Shown piece after piece: positions 28,526 to 38,099 of a stretch of 64,000 nt of DNA; the first letter of the stretch is position 1, and every line of letters starts with the position of its first letter. The notes under the pieces were generated by a model. The model was not told where the DNA came from. It did not search any database and saw nothing but the letters and a program-made list of their open reading frames with translations. The position numbers and the translations under genes are program-made. The DNA comes from Burkholderia oklahomensis C6786 (lineage in GTDB: Bacteria > Pseudomonadota > Gammaproteobacteria > Burkholderiales > Burkholderiaceae): assembly GCF_000959365.1 (NCBI RefSeq), contig NZ_CP009555.1:3534001-3598000 (forward strand), written 5' to 3'.

Positions 28526-29605
28526 GTGACCTCGCCCGTTACCGTCGGCGTGATCGCGAACCCCGCATCGGGGCGCGACATCCGCCGTCTCACGACGCAC
28601 GCGTCGGTATTTCCGACCGCCGAGAAGGCGAACATGGTCGTGCGCCTCTTCGCGGGACTCGGCGCGCTCGGTGTCGAGCGCGTGCTCGCGCTGCGCGACA
28701 AGACGGGCATCGCGACGCTGATCCTGCGCGCGCTCGATACGCACGCGGCCGTCGAGCGGCGCACGCGCTGGCCCGCCGTCGAATTCGTCGATCTGCCGAT
28801 CACCGACGGCGTCGCGGACACGCACGCGGGCACCGCCTGCATGCGTCGCGCCGAAGTCGCGCTGATCGCGGTGCTGGGCGGCGACGGCACGCATCGCGCG
28901 GTGGCCGCGCATTGCGGCGACACGCCGCTCCTCACGCTGTCGACCGGCACGAACAACGCGTTTCCCGATCTGCGCGAGGCGACCGTCGCGGGGCTCGCGG
29001 GCGCGCTCGTCGCGACGGGCGCGGTGCCGGCCGACGTCGCGCTCGCGCGCAACAAGCGGCTCGTCGTGCGCTGCGTCGCCGGACCGGACCGCGGCCGCGA
29101 GGAGATCGCGCTCGTCGACGTGTGCGCGGCGCGGCAGCGCTTCATCGGCGCGCGCGCGATCTCGGAGCCGGAAGACATCGATTCGCTGTACCTGACGTTC
29201 GCCGAGCCGCACGGCATCGGCCTGTCCGCCTTGGGCGGCGCATGGGCGCCCATCGAGCGCCGCGCGCCGCACGGGCTCGCGGTGCGCTTCGCGCGCCCCG
29301 GCGAGCGCGGCGGCATGCCGCTCGTCGCGCCGATCGCGCCCGGCCGGATCGAGCGCGTCGTGATGCGCGGCTGCGAGCGGCTCGATGCGAACGCGTGGGT
29401 GCCGATCGAGCTCGAGCACGGCACGCTCGCGTTCGACGGCGAACGCGAGATCGAAGTCGCGCGCGGCGAGCGCTACGAGATTTCGCTCGACTGGCGCGGT
29501 CCGCTGACGGTCGATGTCGAGCGCACGCTGCGCCACGCGGCGTCGCACCGGTCGATCCTCGACACGCTCCCGCATACGCCCGCCGATCGAGCGGCGCACA
29601 CGTGA
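28526..29605 (+). CDS. acoX: AcoX-like protein, ATP-NAD kinase fold
   Basis: 359 aa. Contains VLGGDGTHRAVA (GGDGT at 118-122) and LSTGTNNAF, the nucleotide-binding signature of NAD kinase/diacylglycerol kinase folds. AcoX is found at the head of acetoin operons in Ralstonia and Pseudomonas; its reaction has not been established to my knowledge. The start is GTG with AGGAG 8 nt upstream. First gene of the aco operon; the SDR gene follows after 24 bp. Confidence 0.85.
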   Translation: MTSPVTVGVIANPASGRDIRRLTTHASVFPTAEKANMVVRLFAGLGALGVERVLALRDKTGIATLILRALDTHAAVERRTRWPAVEFVDLPITDGVADTHAGTACMRRAEVALIAVLGGDGTHRAVAAHCGDTPLLTLSTGTNNAFPDLREATVAGLAGALVATGAVPADVALARNKRLVVRCVAGPDRGREEIALVDVCAARQRFIGARAISEPEDIDSLYLTFAEPHGIGLSALGGAWAPIERRAPHGLAVRFARPGERGGMPLVAPIAPGRIERVVMRGCERLDANAWVPIELEHGTLAFDGEREIEVARGERYEISLDWRGPLTVDVERTLRHAASHRSILDTLPHTPADRAAHT

Positions 29606-29629
29606 TTCCACCCGAGAAGGAGACGCAGC

Positions 29630-30406
29630 ATGACAACACCGTTGGAAGGACAGGTCGCCGTGGTCACGGGCGGCGCGCGCGGCATCGGCCGCGGGATCGC
29701 GCTGTCGCTCGCCGCCGCCGGCGCGGACATTTTGCTCGCCGATCTGCTCGACGACGCGCTCGAGGCCACCGCGCGCGACGTGCGCGCGCTCGGCCGCCGC
29801 GCGGCGACGCTCAAGGTCGACGTGGTGCAGGAGGCGCAGGTCGAGGCGATGATCGCCCACACGATCGACGCGCTCGGCGGGCTCGACATCCTCGTGAACT
29901 GCGCGGGCGTGATCAGCATCCGTCCCGTCGCCGAGCTGACCGAGCGCGACTGGGACTTCGTGATGGACGTCAACGCGAAGGGCACGTTTCTCGGCTGCCG
30001 CGCGGCGCTTCCGCATCTGAAGGCGCAGCAGCGCGGCCGGATCATCAACGTCGCGTCGATCGCCGGCAAGGAGGGCTTTCCGAATCTCGCGCACTACAGC
30101 GCATCGAAGTTCGCGGTCGTCGGCTTCACGAACGCGCTCGCGAAGGAGCTCGCGCGCGACGGCGTGACCGTCAACGCGATCTGCCCGGGCATCGTCCGCA
30201 CGTACATGTGGGACCGGTTGTCCGACGAATGGAAGCAGGCGGGCGAGTCCGTCGAGCAATCGTGGCAGCGGCATCAGCTGACGCTGATCCCGCAGGGCCG
30301 CGCGCAGACGCCCGAGGACATGGGCCGGCTCGCCGTGTTCTTCGCGACGATGGACAACGTGACCGGGCAGGCGGTGAACGTCGACGGCGGCTTCACGTTC
30401 CATTGA
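29630..30406 (+). CDS. SDR-family oxidoreductase, probably acetoin/2,3-butanediol dehydrogenase
   Basis: 258 aa short-chain dehydrogenase. Cofactor motif TGGARGIGRG at residues 14-23, NCAG near 90, catalytic Ser (VASIAG), and YSASK (Tyr and Lys) near 157-161. C-terminal VNVDGGFTFH is typical. Its place inside the aco operon suggests interconversion of 2,3-butanediol and acetoin, feeding the acetoin dehydrogenase complex; by sequence alone the substrate is open. RBS AAGGAGA precedes it. Confidence 0.85.
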   Translation: MTTPLEGQVAVVTGGARGIGRGIALSLAAAGADILLADLLDDALEATARDVRALGRRAATLKVDVVQEAQVEAMIAHTIDALGGLDILVNCAGVISIRPVAELTERDWDFVMDVNAKGTFLGCRAALPHLKAQQRGRIINVASIAGKEGFPNLAHYSASKFAVVGFTNALAKELARDGVTVNAICPGIVRTYMWDRLSDEWKQAGESVEQSWQRHQLTLIPQGRAQTPEDMGRLAVFFATMDNVTGQAVNVDGGFTFH

Positions 30407-30485
30407 GCGCACCGAAATCCGCCGACGCGATGGTCGGCGATTTCACGGCGGCGCGATCCGATCGATACCAACCAAGGAGACAGAC

Positions 30486-31469
30486 ATGTCCGTTTCGAAT
30501 CAGCTCGGCAGGGATCGCCTGCTGGAAGCGTATCGCCTGATGCGCACGATTCGCGAATTCGAGGAGCGTCTGCACGTCGAGTTCGCGACGGGCGAGATAC
30601 CGGGCTTCGTGCACTTGTATGCGGGCGAGGAGGCGTCCGCGGTCGGCGCGATGCTGCATTTGAGCGACGTCGACTACGTCGCGACGACGCATCGCGGCCA
30701 CGGCCACTGCATCGCGAAGGGCGTCGACGTGCGCAGCATGATGGCCGAGATCTACGGCCGCAAGACGGGCGTATGCCACGGCAAGGGCGGCTCGATGCAC
30801 ATCGCCGATCTGTCGAAGGGGATGCTCGGCGCGAACGGGATCGTCGGCGCGGGCGGGCCGCTCGTGTGCGGCGCGGCGCTCGCCGCGAAGCTGCGCGAGA
30901 CGGGCGGCGTCGGCGTGTGCTTCTTCGGCGACGGCGCGTCGAACCAGGGCGTCGTCTTCGAATCGATGAACCTCGCGTCGGTGTGGCGGCTGCCGGCGAT
31001 CTTCGTCGCGGAGAACAACGGCTACGCGGAGGCGACCGCGTCGAGCTGGTCGGTCGCGACCGACAACATCGCCGATCGCGCGAACGGCTTCGGGATGCCC
31101 GGCGTGATCGTCGACGGCTTCGATTTCTTCGCGGTGCACGAAGCGCTCGGCGAGGCGGTCGAGCGCGCGCGCGGCGGCGGCGGGCCGACGCTCGTCGAAG
31201 TGAAGTTCTCGCGCTACTTCGGCCACTTCGAGGGCGATGCGCAGACCTATCGCGCGCCGGGCGAAGTGCAGAAGCTGCGCGACGAGAAGGACTGCCTGAA
31301 GCGTTTCGAGGAACGCGTCGTGCGCGCGGAGGCGCTCACGCGCGAGGACTTGCGCGCGATCGACGCGGCGGTCGCGAAGCTGATCGACGACGCGGTCGCC
31401 GAAGCGAAGGCCGCGCCGCTGCCGGACGCGGCCGATCTGCTGACGGACGTCTACGTGTCGTATCCGTGA
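30486..31469 (+). CDS. acoA: Acetoin dehydrogenase E1 component, alpha subunit
   Basis: 327 aa thiamine-diphosphate-dependent dehydrogenase subunit; with AcoB it cleaves acetoin to acetaldehyde and a hydroxyethyl-ThDP intermediate passed to lipoyl-AcoC. Recognised by THRGHGHCIAKG, GKGGSMHIADLSKGMLGANG and the ThDP motif FFGDGASNQG...AENN. Preceded by AAGGAGA and followed 46 bp later by acoB. AcoA rather than pyruvate dehydrogenase PdhA is favoured by the operon. Confidence 0.93.
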   Translation: MSVSNQLGRDRLLEAYRLMRTIREFEERLHVEFATGEIPGFVHLYAGEEASAVGAMLHLSDVDYVATTHRGHGHCIAKGVDVRSMMAEIYGRKTGVCHGKGGSMHIADLSKGMLGANGIVGAGGPLVCGAALAAKLRETGGVGVCFFGDGASNQGVVFESMNLASVWRLPAIFVAENNGYAEATASSWSVATDNIADRANGFGMPGVIVDGFDFFAVHEALGEAVERARGGGGPTLVEVKFSRYFGHFEGDAQTYRAPGEVQKLRDEKDCLKRFEERVVRAEALTREDLRAIDAAVAKLIDDAVAEAKAAPLPDAADLLTDVYVSYP

Positions 31470-31515
31470 GCGGCCGACGCCCGACCCGACATACAACAGC
31501 ATTCAGGAGACAGAC

Positions 31516-32520
31516 ATGGCACGGAAAATCAGCTATTCGCAGGCGATCAACGAAGCGCTCGCCCAGGAGATGGCGCGCGACGCGAGCGTCATCGTGATGG
31601 GCGAGGACAACGCGGGCGGCGCGGGCGCGCCGGGCGAGGACGACGCCTGGGGCGGCGTGCTCGGCGTGACGAAAGGGCTTTATCACAAGTATCCGGGGCG
31701 GGTGCTCGACACGCCGCTGTCGGAAGGCGGCTTCATCGGCGCGGCGGTCGGCGCGGCCGCGTGCGGGATGCGGCCCGTCGCGGAACTGATGTTCATCGAC
31801 TTCATGGGCGTGTGCTTCGACCAGATCTTCAACCAGGCGGCGAAGTTCCGCTACATGTTCGGCGGCAAGGCGGTCACGCCCGTCGTGATCCGCACGATGA
31901 TGGGCGCGGGGCTGCGCGCGGCCGCGCAGCATTCGCAGATGCTGACGTCGCTGTTTACGCACATCCCCGGCTTGAAGGTCGTGTGCCCCGCGACGCCGTA
32001 CGACGCGAAGGGGCTCCTGATCCAGGCGATTCGCGACGACGATCCGGTGATCTTCTGCGAGCACAAGCTGCTGTACAGCCGCGACGGCGACGTGCCGGAG
32101 GAGTTCTACGCGATTCCGTTCGGCGAGGCGAACGTCGTGCGCGACGGCGACGACGCGACGATCGTCACGTACGGACGGATGGTGCACGTCGCCGTCGATG
32201 CGGCGGGCAAGCTCGCGAAGGACGGCGTGCAGGTCGACGTGATCGATCTGCGCACGACGTCGCCGCTCGACGAAGAGACGATTCTCGAGAGCGCGGCGCG
32301 CACCGGACGCGTCGTCGTCGTCGACGAGGCGAATCCGCGCTGCTCGATCGCGACCGACATCGCCGCGCTGATCGCGCAGCGCGCGTTCAGGTCGCTGCGT
32401 GCGCCGATCGAGCTCGTCACCGCGCCGCATACGCCGGTGCCGTTCGCGAGCGTGCTCGAGGAGCTTTACATCCCGTCGTCCGATGCGATTGCGCAGGCCG
32501 TGCTGAAAACGAGGAGCTGA
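31516..32520 (+). CDS. acoB: Acetoin dehydrogenase E1 component, beta subunit
   Basis: 334 aa transketolase-like pyrimidine-binding subunit paired with AcoA. N-terminal SYSQAINEALAQEMARDASVIVMGED, central LDTPLSEGGFIGAAVGAA, and C-terminal transketolase_C domain with VIDLRTTSPLDEETI. The acoC start follows after 4 bp. RBS AGGAGACAGAC upstream. Confidence 0.94.
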   Translation: MARKISYSQAINEALAQEMARDASVIVMGEDNAGGAGAPGEDDAWGGVLGVTKGLYHKYPGRVLDTPLSEGGFIGAAVGAAACGMRPVAELMFIDFMGVCFDQIFNQAAKFRYMFGGKAVTPVVIRTMMGAGLRAAAQHSQMLTSLFTHIPGLKVVCPATPYDAKGLLIQAIRDDDPVIFCEHKLLYSRDGDVPEEFYAIPFGEANVVRDGDDATIVTYGRMVHVAVDAAGKLAKDGVQVDVIDLRTTSPLDEETILESAARTGRVVVVDEANPRCSIATDIAALIAQRAFRSLRAPIELVTAPHTPVPFASVLEELYIPSSDAIAQAVLKTRS

Positions 32521-32524
32521 CACG

Positions 32525-33640
32525 ATGTCGATTCACATGATCACGATGCCCAAGTGGGGGCTGTCGATGGAGCAGGGGCAGGTCAACGGCTGGCTGAAGG
32601 CGGTCGGCGAGCGGGTCGCGAAGGGCGACGAGCTCGTCGACGTCGAGACCGACAAGATCTCGTCGGGCGTCGAATGCGCATTCGACGGCACGCTGCGCCG
32701 GCAGATCGCGCAGGAGGGCGAGACGCTGCCCGTCGGCGCGCTGCTCGGCGTCGTCGCGGCGCAAGACGCGAGCGATGCGGACATCGACGCGGCCGTCGCC
32801 GCGTTCCAGCGCGACTTCGTGCCGGACGCCGCCGCGAACGACGATGCCGGCCCGCAGCCGGAGAAGGCGCGGATCGGCGGGCGCACGCTGCGTTTCCTGA
32901 AGCTCGGCGACGGCGGCGGCACGCCCGCCGTGCTGATCCACGGCTTCGGCGGCGACCTGAACAACTGGCTCTTCAACCACGCGGCGCTCGCCGCGCGCCG
33001 GCCCGTGTGGGCGCTCGATCTGCCGGGACACGGCGAGTCGGGCAAGGCGGTCGAGACCGGCAGCCTCGACGAGCTCGCCGACGCGGTGCTCGCGCTGCTC
33101 GATGCACAAGGCGTCGAGCGCGCGCATCTCGTCGGCCACTCGATGGGCGGCGCGGTCGCGATGGCGGCGGCCGAGCGCGCGCCGGCGCGCGTCGCGTCGC
33201 TCACGCTGATCGCGAGCGCGGGCCTCGGCGGCGAGATCGATCGCGACTACATCGACGGCTTCGTCGCCGGCAACAGCCGCAACACGCTGAAGCCGCATCT
33301 GACGAAGCTGTTTGCCGACGGCTCGCTCGTCACGCGGCAGCTCGTCGAGGATCTCGTCAAGTACAAGCGGCTCGAGGGCGTCGAGGCCGCGCTGCGGAAG
33401 ATCGCGGCGGCCGCGTTCGACGGCGGCGCGCAGCGGCGCGTGTTCCGCGACCGCGTCGCGTCGCTCGCGCCGCGCACGCTCGTGATCTGGGGCGAAGCGG
33501 ACCAGGTGATCCCCGCGCATCACGCGCGCGGCTTGCCGGACGGCGTGCGCGCCGAGGTGCTCGGCGGGCGCGGGCACATGGTGCAGATGGAGGCGGCGGC
33601 CGATGTGAACCGCCTCGTCGACGCGTTCCTCGGAGACTGA
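32525..33640 (+). CDS. acoC: Acetoin dehydrogenase E2 component (lipoyl domain fused to alpha/beta hydrolase)
   Basis: 371 aa. Lipoyl domain at residues 1-80 with the lipoylated Lys44 in VETDKISSG. Residues 115-371 form an alpha/beta hydrolase: [13 protein letters not shown] (oxyanion region) and nucleophile Ser206 in GHSMGG, with a C-terminal His in GRGHMVQ. This non-canonical E2, lacking the usual catalytic 2-oxoacid acyltransferase domain and any evident E3-binding domain, is characteristic of AcoC. It transfers acetyl to CoA. lipA starts 2 bp after its stop. Confidence 0.94.
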   Translation: MSIHMITMPKWGLSMEQGQVNGWLKAVGERVAKGDELVDVETDKISSGVECAFDGTLRRQIAQEGETLPVGALLGVVAAQDASDADIDAAVAAFQRDFVPDAAANDDAGPQPEKARIGGRTLRFLKLGDGGGTPAVLIHGFGGDLNNWLFNHAALAARRPVWALDLPGHGESGKAVETGSLDELADAVLALLDAQGVERAHLVGHSMGGAVAMAAAERAPARVASLTLIASAGLGGEIDRDYIDGFVAGNSRNTLKPHLTKLFADGSLVTRQLVEDLVKYKRLEGVEAALRKIAAAAFDGGAQRRVFRDRVASLAPRTLVIWGEADQVIPAHHARGLPDGVRAEVLGGRGHMVQMEAAADVNRLVDAFLGD

Positions 33641-33642
33641 CG

Positions 33643-34632
33643 ATGGCCGCCTCGCGAACCGCCGCACCGGCCGCCGTGCTCGATTCCGCCGGCGCGACGG
33701 CGCTTGGCCAGCCGGGCGTGCGCAGTCGCGACAAGCTCGCGCGGATTCCGGTGCGCATCGTCCCGGCCGACGGCCCGGCGCTGCCGAAGCCGCCGTGGCT
33801 GCGTGCGCGGCCGATGATGAGCGAGACCGTCGCCGCGATGGCGGGGGTGCTGCGCGCGCATCGGCTGCATTCGGTGTGCGAGGAGGCGATGTGTCCGAAC
33901 ATCGGCGAATGCTTCGCGCAGCGCACCGCGACGTTCATGATCATGGGCGGGGTGTGCACGCGCCGCTGCCCGTTTTGCGACGTCGCGCACGGCCGGCCCG
34001 CGCCGCTCGATCCGGACGAGCCCGAACGGCTCGCCGACGCGGTCGCGGCGCTCGGCCTGCGCTTCGTCGTGATCACGTCGGTCGATCGCGACGATCTGCG
34101 CGACGGCGGCGCCGCGCACTTCGCGCGCTGCGTCGCGGCCGTGCGTTCGCGCGTGCCGGGAATCGGCGTCGAGATCCTGACGCCGGACTTCCGAGGCCGC
34201 GCCGAGCGCGCGCTCGACGCGCTGTCGGCCGCGTGGCCGGACGTGTTCAATCACAACGTCGAGACCGTGCCGTCGCTGTACCGCGCGGCGCGGCCGGGCG
34301 CCGACTATCGCGGCTCGCTCGAGCTGCTCGCGGCGGCGAAGCGCGCGCGGCCGTCGCTCGTGACGAAGTCGGGCTTGATGGTCGGGCTCGGCGAGCGTGA
34401 CGACGAACTGCGCGACACGATGCGGGATCTGCGCGCGCACGGCGTCGACGTGCTGACGATCGGCCAGTACCTCGCGCCGTCGCGCTTCCATCTGCCGGTG
34501 CGGCGCTACGCGACGCCGGACGCGTTCGCGGCATGGCGCGCGGACGCGCTTGCGCTCGGCTTCGCCGAAGTGGTGGCGGGGCCGCTCGTGCGGTCGTCGT
34601 ATCACGCGGGGGAACTGGCGCACGGGCGCTGA
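33643..34632 (+). CDS. lipA: Lipoyl synthase encoded in the acetoin operon
   Basis: 329 aa radical-SAM enzyme that inserts two sulfurs into octanoyl-lysine. The auxiliary cluster motif [12 protein letters not shown] (CX4CX5C), the radical-[11 protein letters not shown] (CX3CX2C), and the C-terminal RSSYHAGE (RSSY) are all intact. It starts 2 bp after acoC, so it is probably devoted to lipoylating AcoC. A housekeeping lipA with lipB is expected elsewhere in the chromosome but is not in this window. The last gene of the aco operon; no terminator seen before the repeat. Confidence 0.93.
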   Translation: MAASRTAAPAAVLDSAGATALGQPGVRSRDKLARIPVRIVPADGPALPKPPWLRARPMMSETVAAMAGVLRAHRLHSVCEEAMCPNIGECFAQRTATFMIMGGVCTRRCPFCDVAHGRPAPLDPDEPERLADAVAALGLRFVVITSVDRDDLRDGGAAHFARCVAAVRSRVPGIGVEILTPDFRGRAERALDALSAAWPDVFNHNVETVPSLYRAARPGADYRGSLELLAAAKRARPSLVTKSGLMVGLGERDDELRDTMRDLRAHGVDVLTIGQYLAPSRFHLPVRRYATPDAFAAWRADALALGFAEVVAGPLVRSSYHAGELAHGR

Positions 34633-34681
34633 CGCGCAGGCTCGACATTGGGAGCGGGAGGCCGGGCGCGGGAAGGCGGAG

Positions 34682-34723
34682 ATCGGAAATCGGAAATCGG
34701 AAGACGGAAGACGGAAGACGGAA
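34682..34723. repeat. Heptamer tandem repeat, 6 units in two blocks
   Basis: Three exact copies of ATCGGAA (34682-34702) run straight into three exact copies of GACGGAA (34703-34723). It lies in the 134-bp gap between the convergent lipA and MATE genes. The two blocks differ by two bases per unit, as expected from separate expansions of variant units. Confidence 0.9.
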
Positions 34724-34766
34724 GACGCGCATCGAAAAGCACAAGGCGGAAGGCGCCCGCCGCCCG

Positions 34767-36122
34767 TCACCGCCCGCCGCTCAGCTCCCGCCGCCCGATG
34801 CGCCGCAGATAGAGCGCGAGCCCGCCGCCCGCGAGGATCAGGCTCGCCGTATTGGCGATCCAGAAGCCGCGCGCGCCCGTGAGCGGCGCAGGCACGACGC
34901 CGCCGACGTCGAAGCCGAGCAGATAGCCGCCGCCGAGCCCGACGCCCCACAGCGCGACCGCATAGATTGCAGTCGGCACGACGGCGACCTTGTGCGCGCG
35001 CAGCACGAACGCGGTCGTGATCTGCAGCGCGTCGAAGAAGTGATAGAACGTCACGATCGCGACGAGCGGCATCGCAGCCGCGACGACGGCCGGATTCGGC
35101 GTGTAGCCCGACACGATCAGCGGCCGCAGCGCGAACACGACGATCCCGTACACGCACGCGGCCGCGCATGCGAGCGCGATCCCGTGCCGGCCGAGCGCGC
35201 GCGCTTCGTCGAGCCGCTTCGCGCCGAGCGCGCGCGCGACGAGCGTCGACGACGCGACGCCGATGGAAAGCGGCATCATGTACAGCACCGCGCCGACGTT
35301 GCTCGCGATCTGATGGCCGGCGAGCGTCGTCGTGCCGAACTGCGCGATGAAGAGCGCCATGAACGTGTACGACGTGACCTCGATCAGATACGAGAGCCCC
35401 ATCGGCACGCCGAGCGTGAGGAGCGCCTTCTGCCGCTGCCAGACGGGCCGCGTGAAGCGCGAGAAGATCGCGAGCGGCTCGAACACGTCGAGCTTCGCGA
35501 GCAGCGTGAAGCCGACGATCGCGAGCGCCCAGTTGATCAGCGTGCTCGCGAGCCCGCAGCCGGGGCCGCCGAGCGCGGGCACGCCGAGGCCGCCGAAAAT
35601 GAACCAGATGTTGAGCGGCACTTTGACGGCGAGCGCGCCGATCTGCAGGCTCATCGCGAGCCGCGGCTTGCCCGCCGCATTCGTCAGCGCGTTGTAGATC
35701 CGAAAGAGCAAGCTCGCGGGCAGCCCGAACGACAGGATGCGCAGATACGCGACCGTGCGCTCGTGCAGCTCGGCGGGCGCGTGCGCGATCTGCAGCAGCG
35801 GCTGCGGAAAATGCAGCAGCAGGAAGCCGGGGACCGCGAGCAGCACGGCGAGCCACATCGCCTGGCGCACTTCCTCGCCGATCTCGGCGTAGCGTCGCGC
35901 GCCGTACAGCTGTCCCGTGATCGGCTGCAGCGCCGACAGGATCCCGGTCAGCCCGATGTAGACCGATATGTAGATCGACGTGCCGAGCCCGAGCGCCGCG
36001 AGATCGAGCGCGGAGAAGCGGCCGACCATCGCGGTGTCGATCACGCCGAACGCGATGATCGCGAGCTGGCCGACGAGCACCGGCCACGCGAGACCGGCAA
36101 TCCTGCGGAGGTCGCCGAGCAT
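34767..36122 (-). CDS. MATE-family efflux transporter
   Basis: 451 aa with about 12 membrane helices in two related halves, of the NorM/DinF type. It exports cationic drugs or other small molecules using Na+ or H+ gradients. Begins LGDLRRIAGLAWPVLVGQLAIIAFGVIDTAMVGR and has GHQIASNVGAVLYMMPLSIGVA in the second half. It starts 3 bp after the stop of a membrane glycosyltransferase gene, an unusual partner, so co-expression is expected. The substrate cannot be told from sequence. Confidence 0.92.
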   Translation of the reverse strand: MLGDLRRIAGLAWPVLVGQLAIIAFGVIDTAMVGRFSALDLAALGLGTSIYISVYIGLTGILSALQPITGQLYGARRYAEIGEEVRQAMWLAVLLAVPGFLLLHFPQPLLQIAHAPAELHERTVAYLRILSFGLPASLLFRIYNALTNAAGKPRLAMSLQIGALAVKVPLNIWFIFGGLGVPALGGPGCGLASTLINWALAIVGFTLLAKLDVFEPLAIFSRFTRPVWQRQKALLTLGVPMGLSYLIEVTSYTFMALFIAQFGTTTLAGHQIASNVGAVLYMMPLSIGVASSTLVARALGAKRLDEARALGRHGIALACAAACVYGIVVFALRPLIVSGYTPNPAVVAAAMPLVAIVTFYHFFDALQITTAFVLRAHKVAVVPTAIYAVALWGVGLGGGYLLGFDVGGVVPAPLTGARGFWIANTASLILAGGGLALYLRRIGRRELSGGR

Positions 36123-36125
36123 CGG

Positions 36126-37874
36126 TCAGCGGGCCTTGTGCGGCGGGCGGCGCTTGACGGGCGTTTTCGGGCGTTCGATCCGTTCGTACAGACGGAAGCG
36201 CTCGTCGCGGTCGGCGGCGCGGCGGCCTTCCCACACGAGACGCCACACGTACTGCGACATCGAGCTCGGCTCGCCGAAGTCCGCGCGGTCCTGGCGCAGG
36301 ATCACGTCGCAGTCCTCGGTGAACGAGAAGTGCATGTCGCCGAAATACGCGAACGTCGCGATCTGCGCGTCGCCGAGACGCACGGGCGAGATGCACTCGT
36401 AGTCGGACGGCAGGTGCGCGGCGATCTGCTGCGCGACGTCGCGATAGGTCCGGCTGTAGTTGACGATCGGCAGCCACAATGTCATCAGCAGCACCCACAT
36501 CAGCGTCGTGCCCGCGCTCGACAGCACGACGCTGCGCCACAGCACCTTCGGCTGCCGCGAGATGCGCCAGCGCACGAGCGCGAGCCAGCACGCGGTCGCC
36601 GCGATCGCGCAGACGAACGACAGCACCTTGAAATGCGGCTCATAGCCCGGCACGAGGCGGCCGAGATTGCGCGCGAGCGGATGCGGGAAGCCCGTCAGCG
36701 ACGCGAGCCACACGAGCCACACGAACGTGCCGAGGATCGTGAAGCTCAGCACCGCGAACCAGTCGATCGCGTTGATCGCGCCGCGCTTGAGCGTCGGCAG
36801 CGCGAACGTCGCGACGACGGCGAGCGGCGGCAGCAGCAGCATGTACATCCGGTTCGTCTGCTGGCTCTGCAGGATCACGAGCGCGACGAGCGGCATGACG
36901 ACCGACAGCGGAATCGCGATATGCGGCCGGCGCCGCAGGCCCGCCCAGCTCACCCACGCCCAGATCGCGAGCGGCCACGCGGGCCACGTGAAGAGCGGCA
37001 GGTTCTTCGCCGCGTACGCGAGCACCGTCGTCGGCGGGCCGGAGAAGCGCATCAGGCTGCCGTGCAGCCATTGATCGAAGAACCAGCCCGCGTCGTCGGG
37101 GAATGCGGCGAGCGCGGCGAACGGCCAGATCGCGAACACCGCGACGGCAAGCGGCAGCCCGATCGCGGGCACCTGCACGCAGCGGATCTCGGGCGTGACG
37201 AGATAGAGCGCGAGCGTGCCGACCGCGAGCGCGGCGACGAGCACCGGATTGCCCGACAGCGCGACGAGGCCGAGCGCGACGCCCCAGCAGAGCGCGCCTT
37301 GCACCGGCTTGTCGATCGCACGCACGAGCCCGTAGACGAACATCGCGATCCACGCGAACTGCGCGAGCTGCGGCGTCGTCTCGTGGCCGCGCTCGGCGAG
37401 GCCGAAGCAGGCGAGCAGGACGAGGAGCGCGCCGTCGGCGAGCGTGCGGCCGTAGTCGCGCGGCTCGGGCTCGCCGCCGAACGCATACTTGAACGGCTGG
37501 ATCTCGGCGCGCCGGCCGAGCAGATACGCGGCATACCAGACGAAAGCGGACGCGACGCAGAACAGCACGCCCGAATAGACGCGCGACGCGTTGCTCGCGT
37601 CGATCCACGGCAGCGCGCGGATCGCGAGGCTGCCGAGCCAGTAGCCGAGCGGCCCGTCGGACGTAATGAACTTGCCGACGAGATTCGGCAGCAGCCAGTC
37701 GTGCAGCCCGCCTTGCGCCATCGTCCACATCACGCCGAAGCCCGCCGCGTCCTCGTTCTTCCACGGATCGCGGCCGAACAGCCCGAACGCCGCATAGACG
37801 ATGCAGAGCGTGAGCAGCAGCCAGCGCGGCAGTGCGCGGGTGGCGGAAGCGGTAAGGCGAACGACAGGCTTCAT
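36126..37874 (-). CDS. ArnT/PMT-like (GT39-type) membrane glycosyltransferase
   Basis: 582 aa integral membrane protein from MKPVVRLTAS; an in-frame ATG 21 codons upstream is less likely. About a dozen hydrophobic helices. The first loop FGRDPWKNEDAAGFGVMW with acidic residues and KFITSDGPLGYWLGSLAI resembles the lipid-phosphate-sugar-binding start of ArnT/PMT enzymes. A soluble C-terminal part (about 490-582) ends in a basic tail. It would transfer a sugar from a polyprenyl carrier to an unknown acceptor on the periplasmic side. Next to the MATE gene (3 bp). Confidence 0.8.
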   Translation of the reverse strand: MKPVVRLTASATRALPRWLLLTLCIVYAAFGLFGRDPWKNEDAAGFGVMWTMAQGGLHDWLLPNLVGKFITSDGPLGYWLGSLAIRALPWIDASNASRVYSGVLFCVASAFVWYAAYLLGRRAEIQPFKYAFGGEPEPRDYGRTLADGALLVLLACFGLAERGHETTPQLAQFAWIAMFVYGLVRAIDKPVQGALCWGVALGLVALSGNPVLVAALAVGTLALYLVTPEIRCVQVPAIGLPLAVAVFAIWPFAALAAFPDDAGWFFDQWLHGSLMRFSGPPTTVLAYAAKNLPLFTWPAWPLAIWAWVSWAGLRRRPHIAIPLSVVMPLVALVILQSQQTNRMYMLLLPPLAVVATFALPTLKRGAINAIDWFAVLSFTILGTFVWLVWLASLTGFPHPLARNLGRLVPGYEPHFKVLSFVCAIAATACWLALVRWRISRQPKVLWRSVVLSSAGTTLMWVLLMTLWLPIVNYSRTYRDVAQQIAAHLPSDYECISPVRLGDAQIATFAYFGDMHFSFTEDCDVILRQDRADFGEPSSMSQYVWRLVWEGRRAADRDERFRLYERIERPKTPVKRRPPHKAR

Positions 37875-38024
37875 GCAGATGGGCGGCAGAGGATGGGTGA
37901 CATGCCCGACGCGGGCGCGGCGGGCCATTTCGAGCATCCGGCATTGTAGACGCGCACGACGACGCGCGTCAGCGAACCGGACGGCCCGCGCGGCGCTCGG
38001 CGGCCGAGCGGGATGAGCGGGGAC

Positions 38025-38053
38025 AAAAAAAGGCAGCCTGGGCTGCCTTTTTT
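38025..38053 (-). terminator. Bidirectional-looking terminator downstream of rpmE2
   Basis: A GGCAGCC/GGCTGCC stem flanked by seven A on the left and six T on the right. It lies 46 bp past the rpmE2 stop on the minus strand. Confidence 0.85.
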
Positions 38054-38099
38054 GCGGAGCCGGTCCGGCGCGAGGCCGGTGCCGAGGTGGGCGCGAAGC

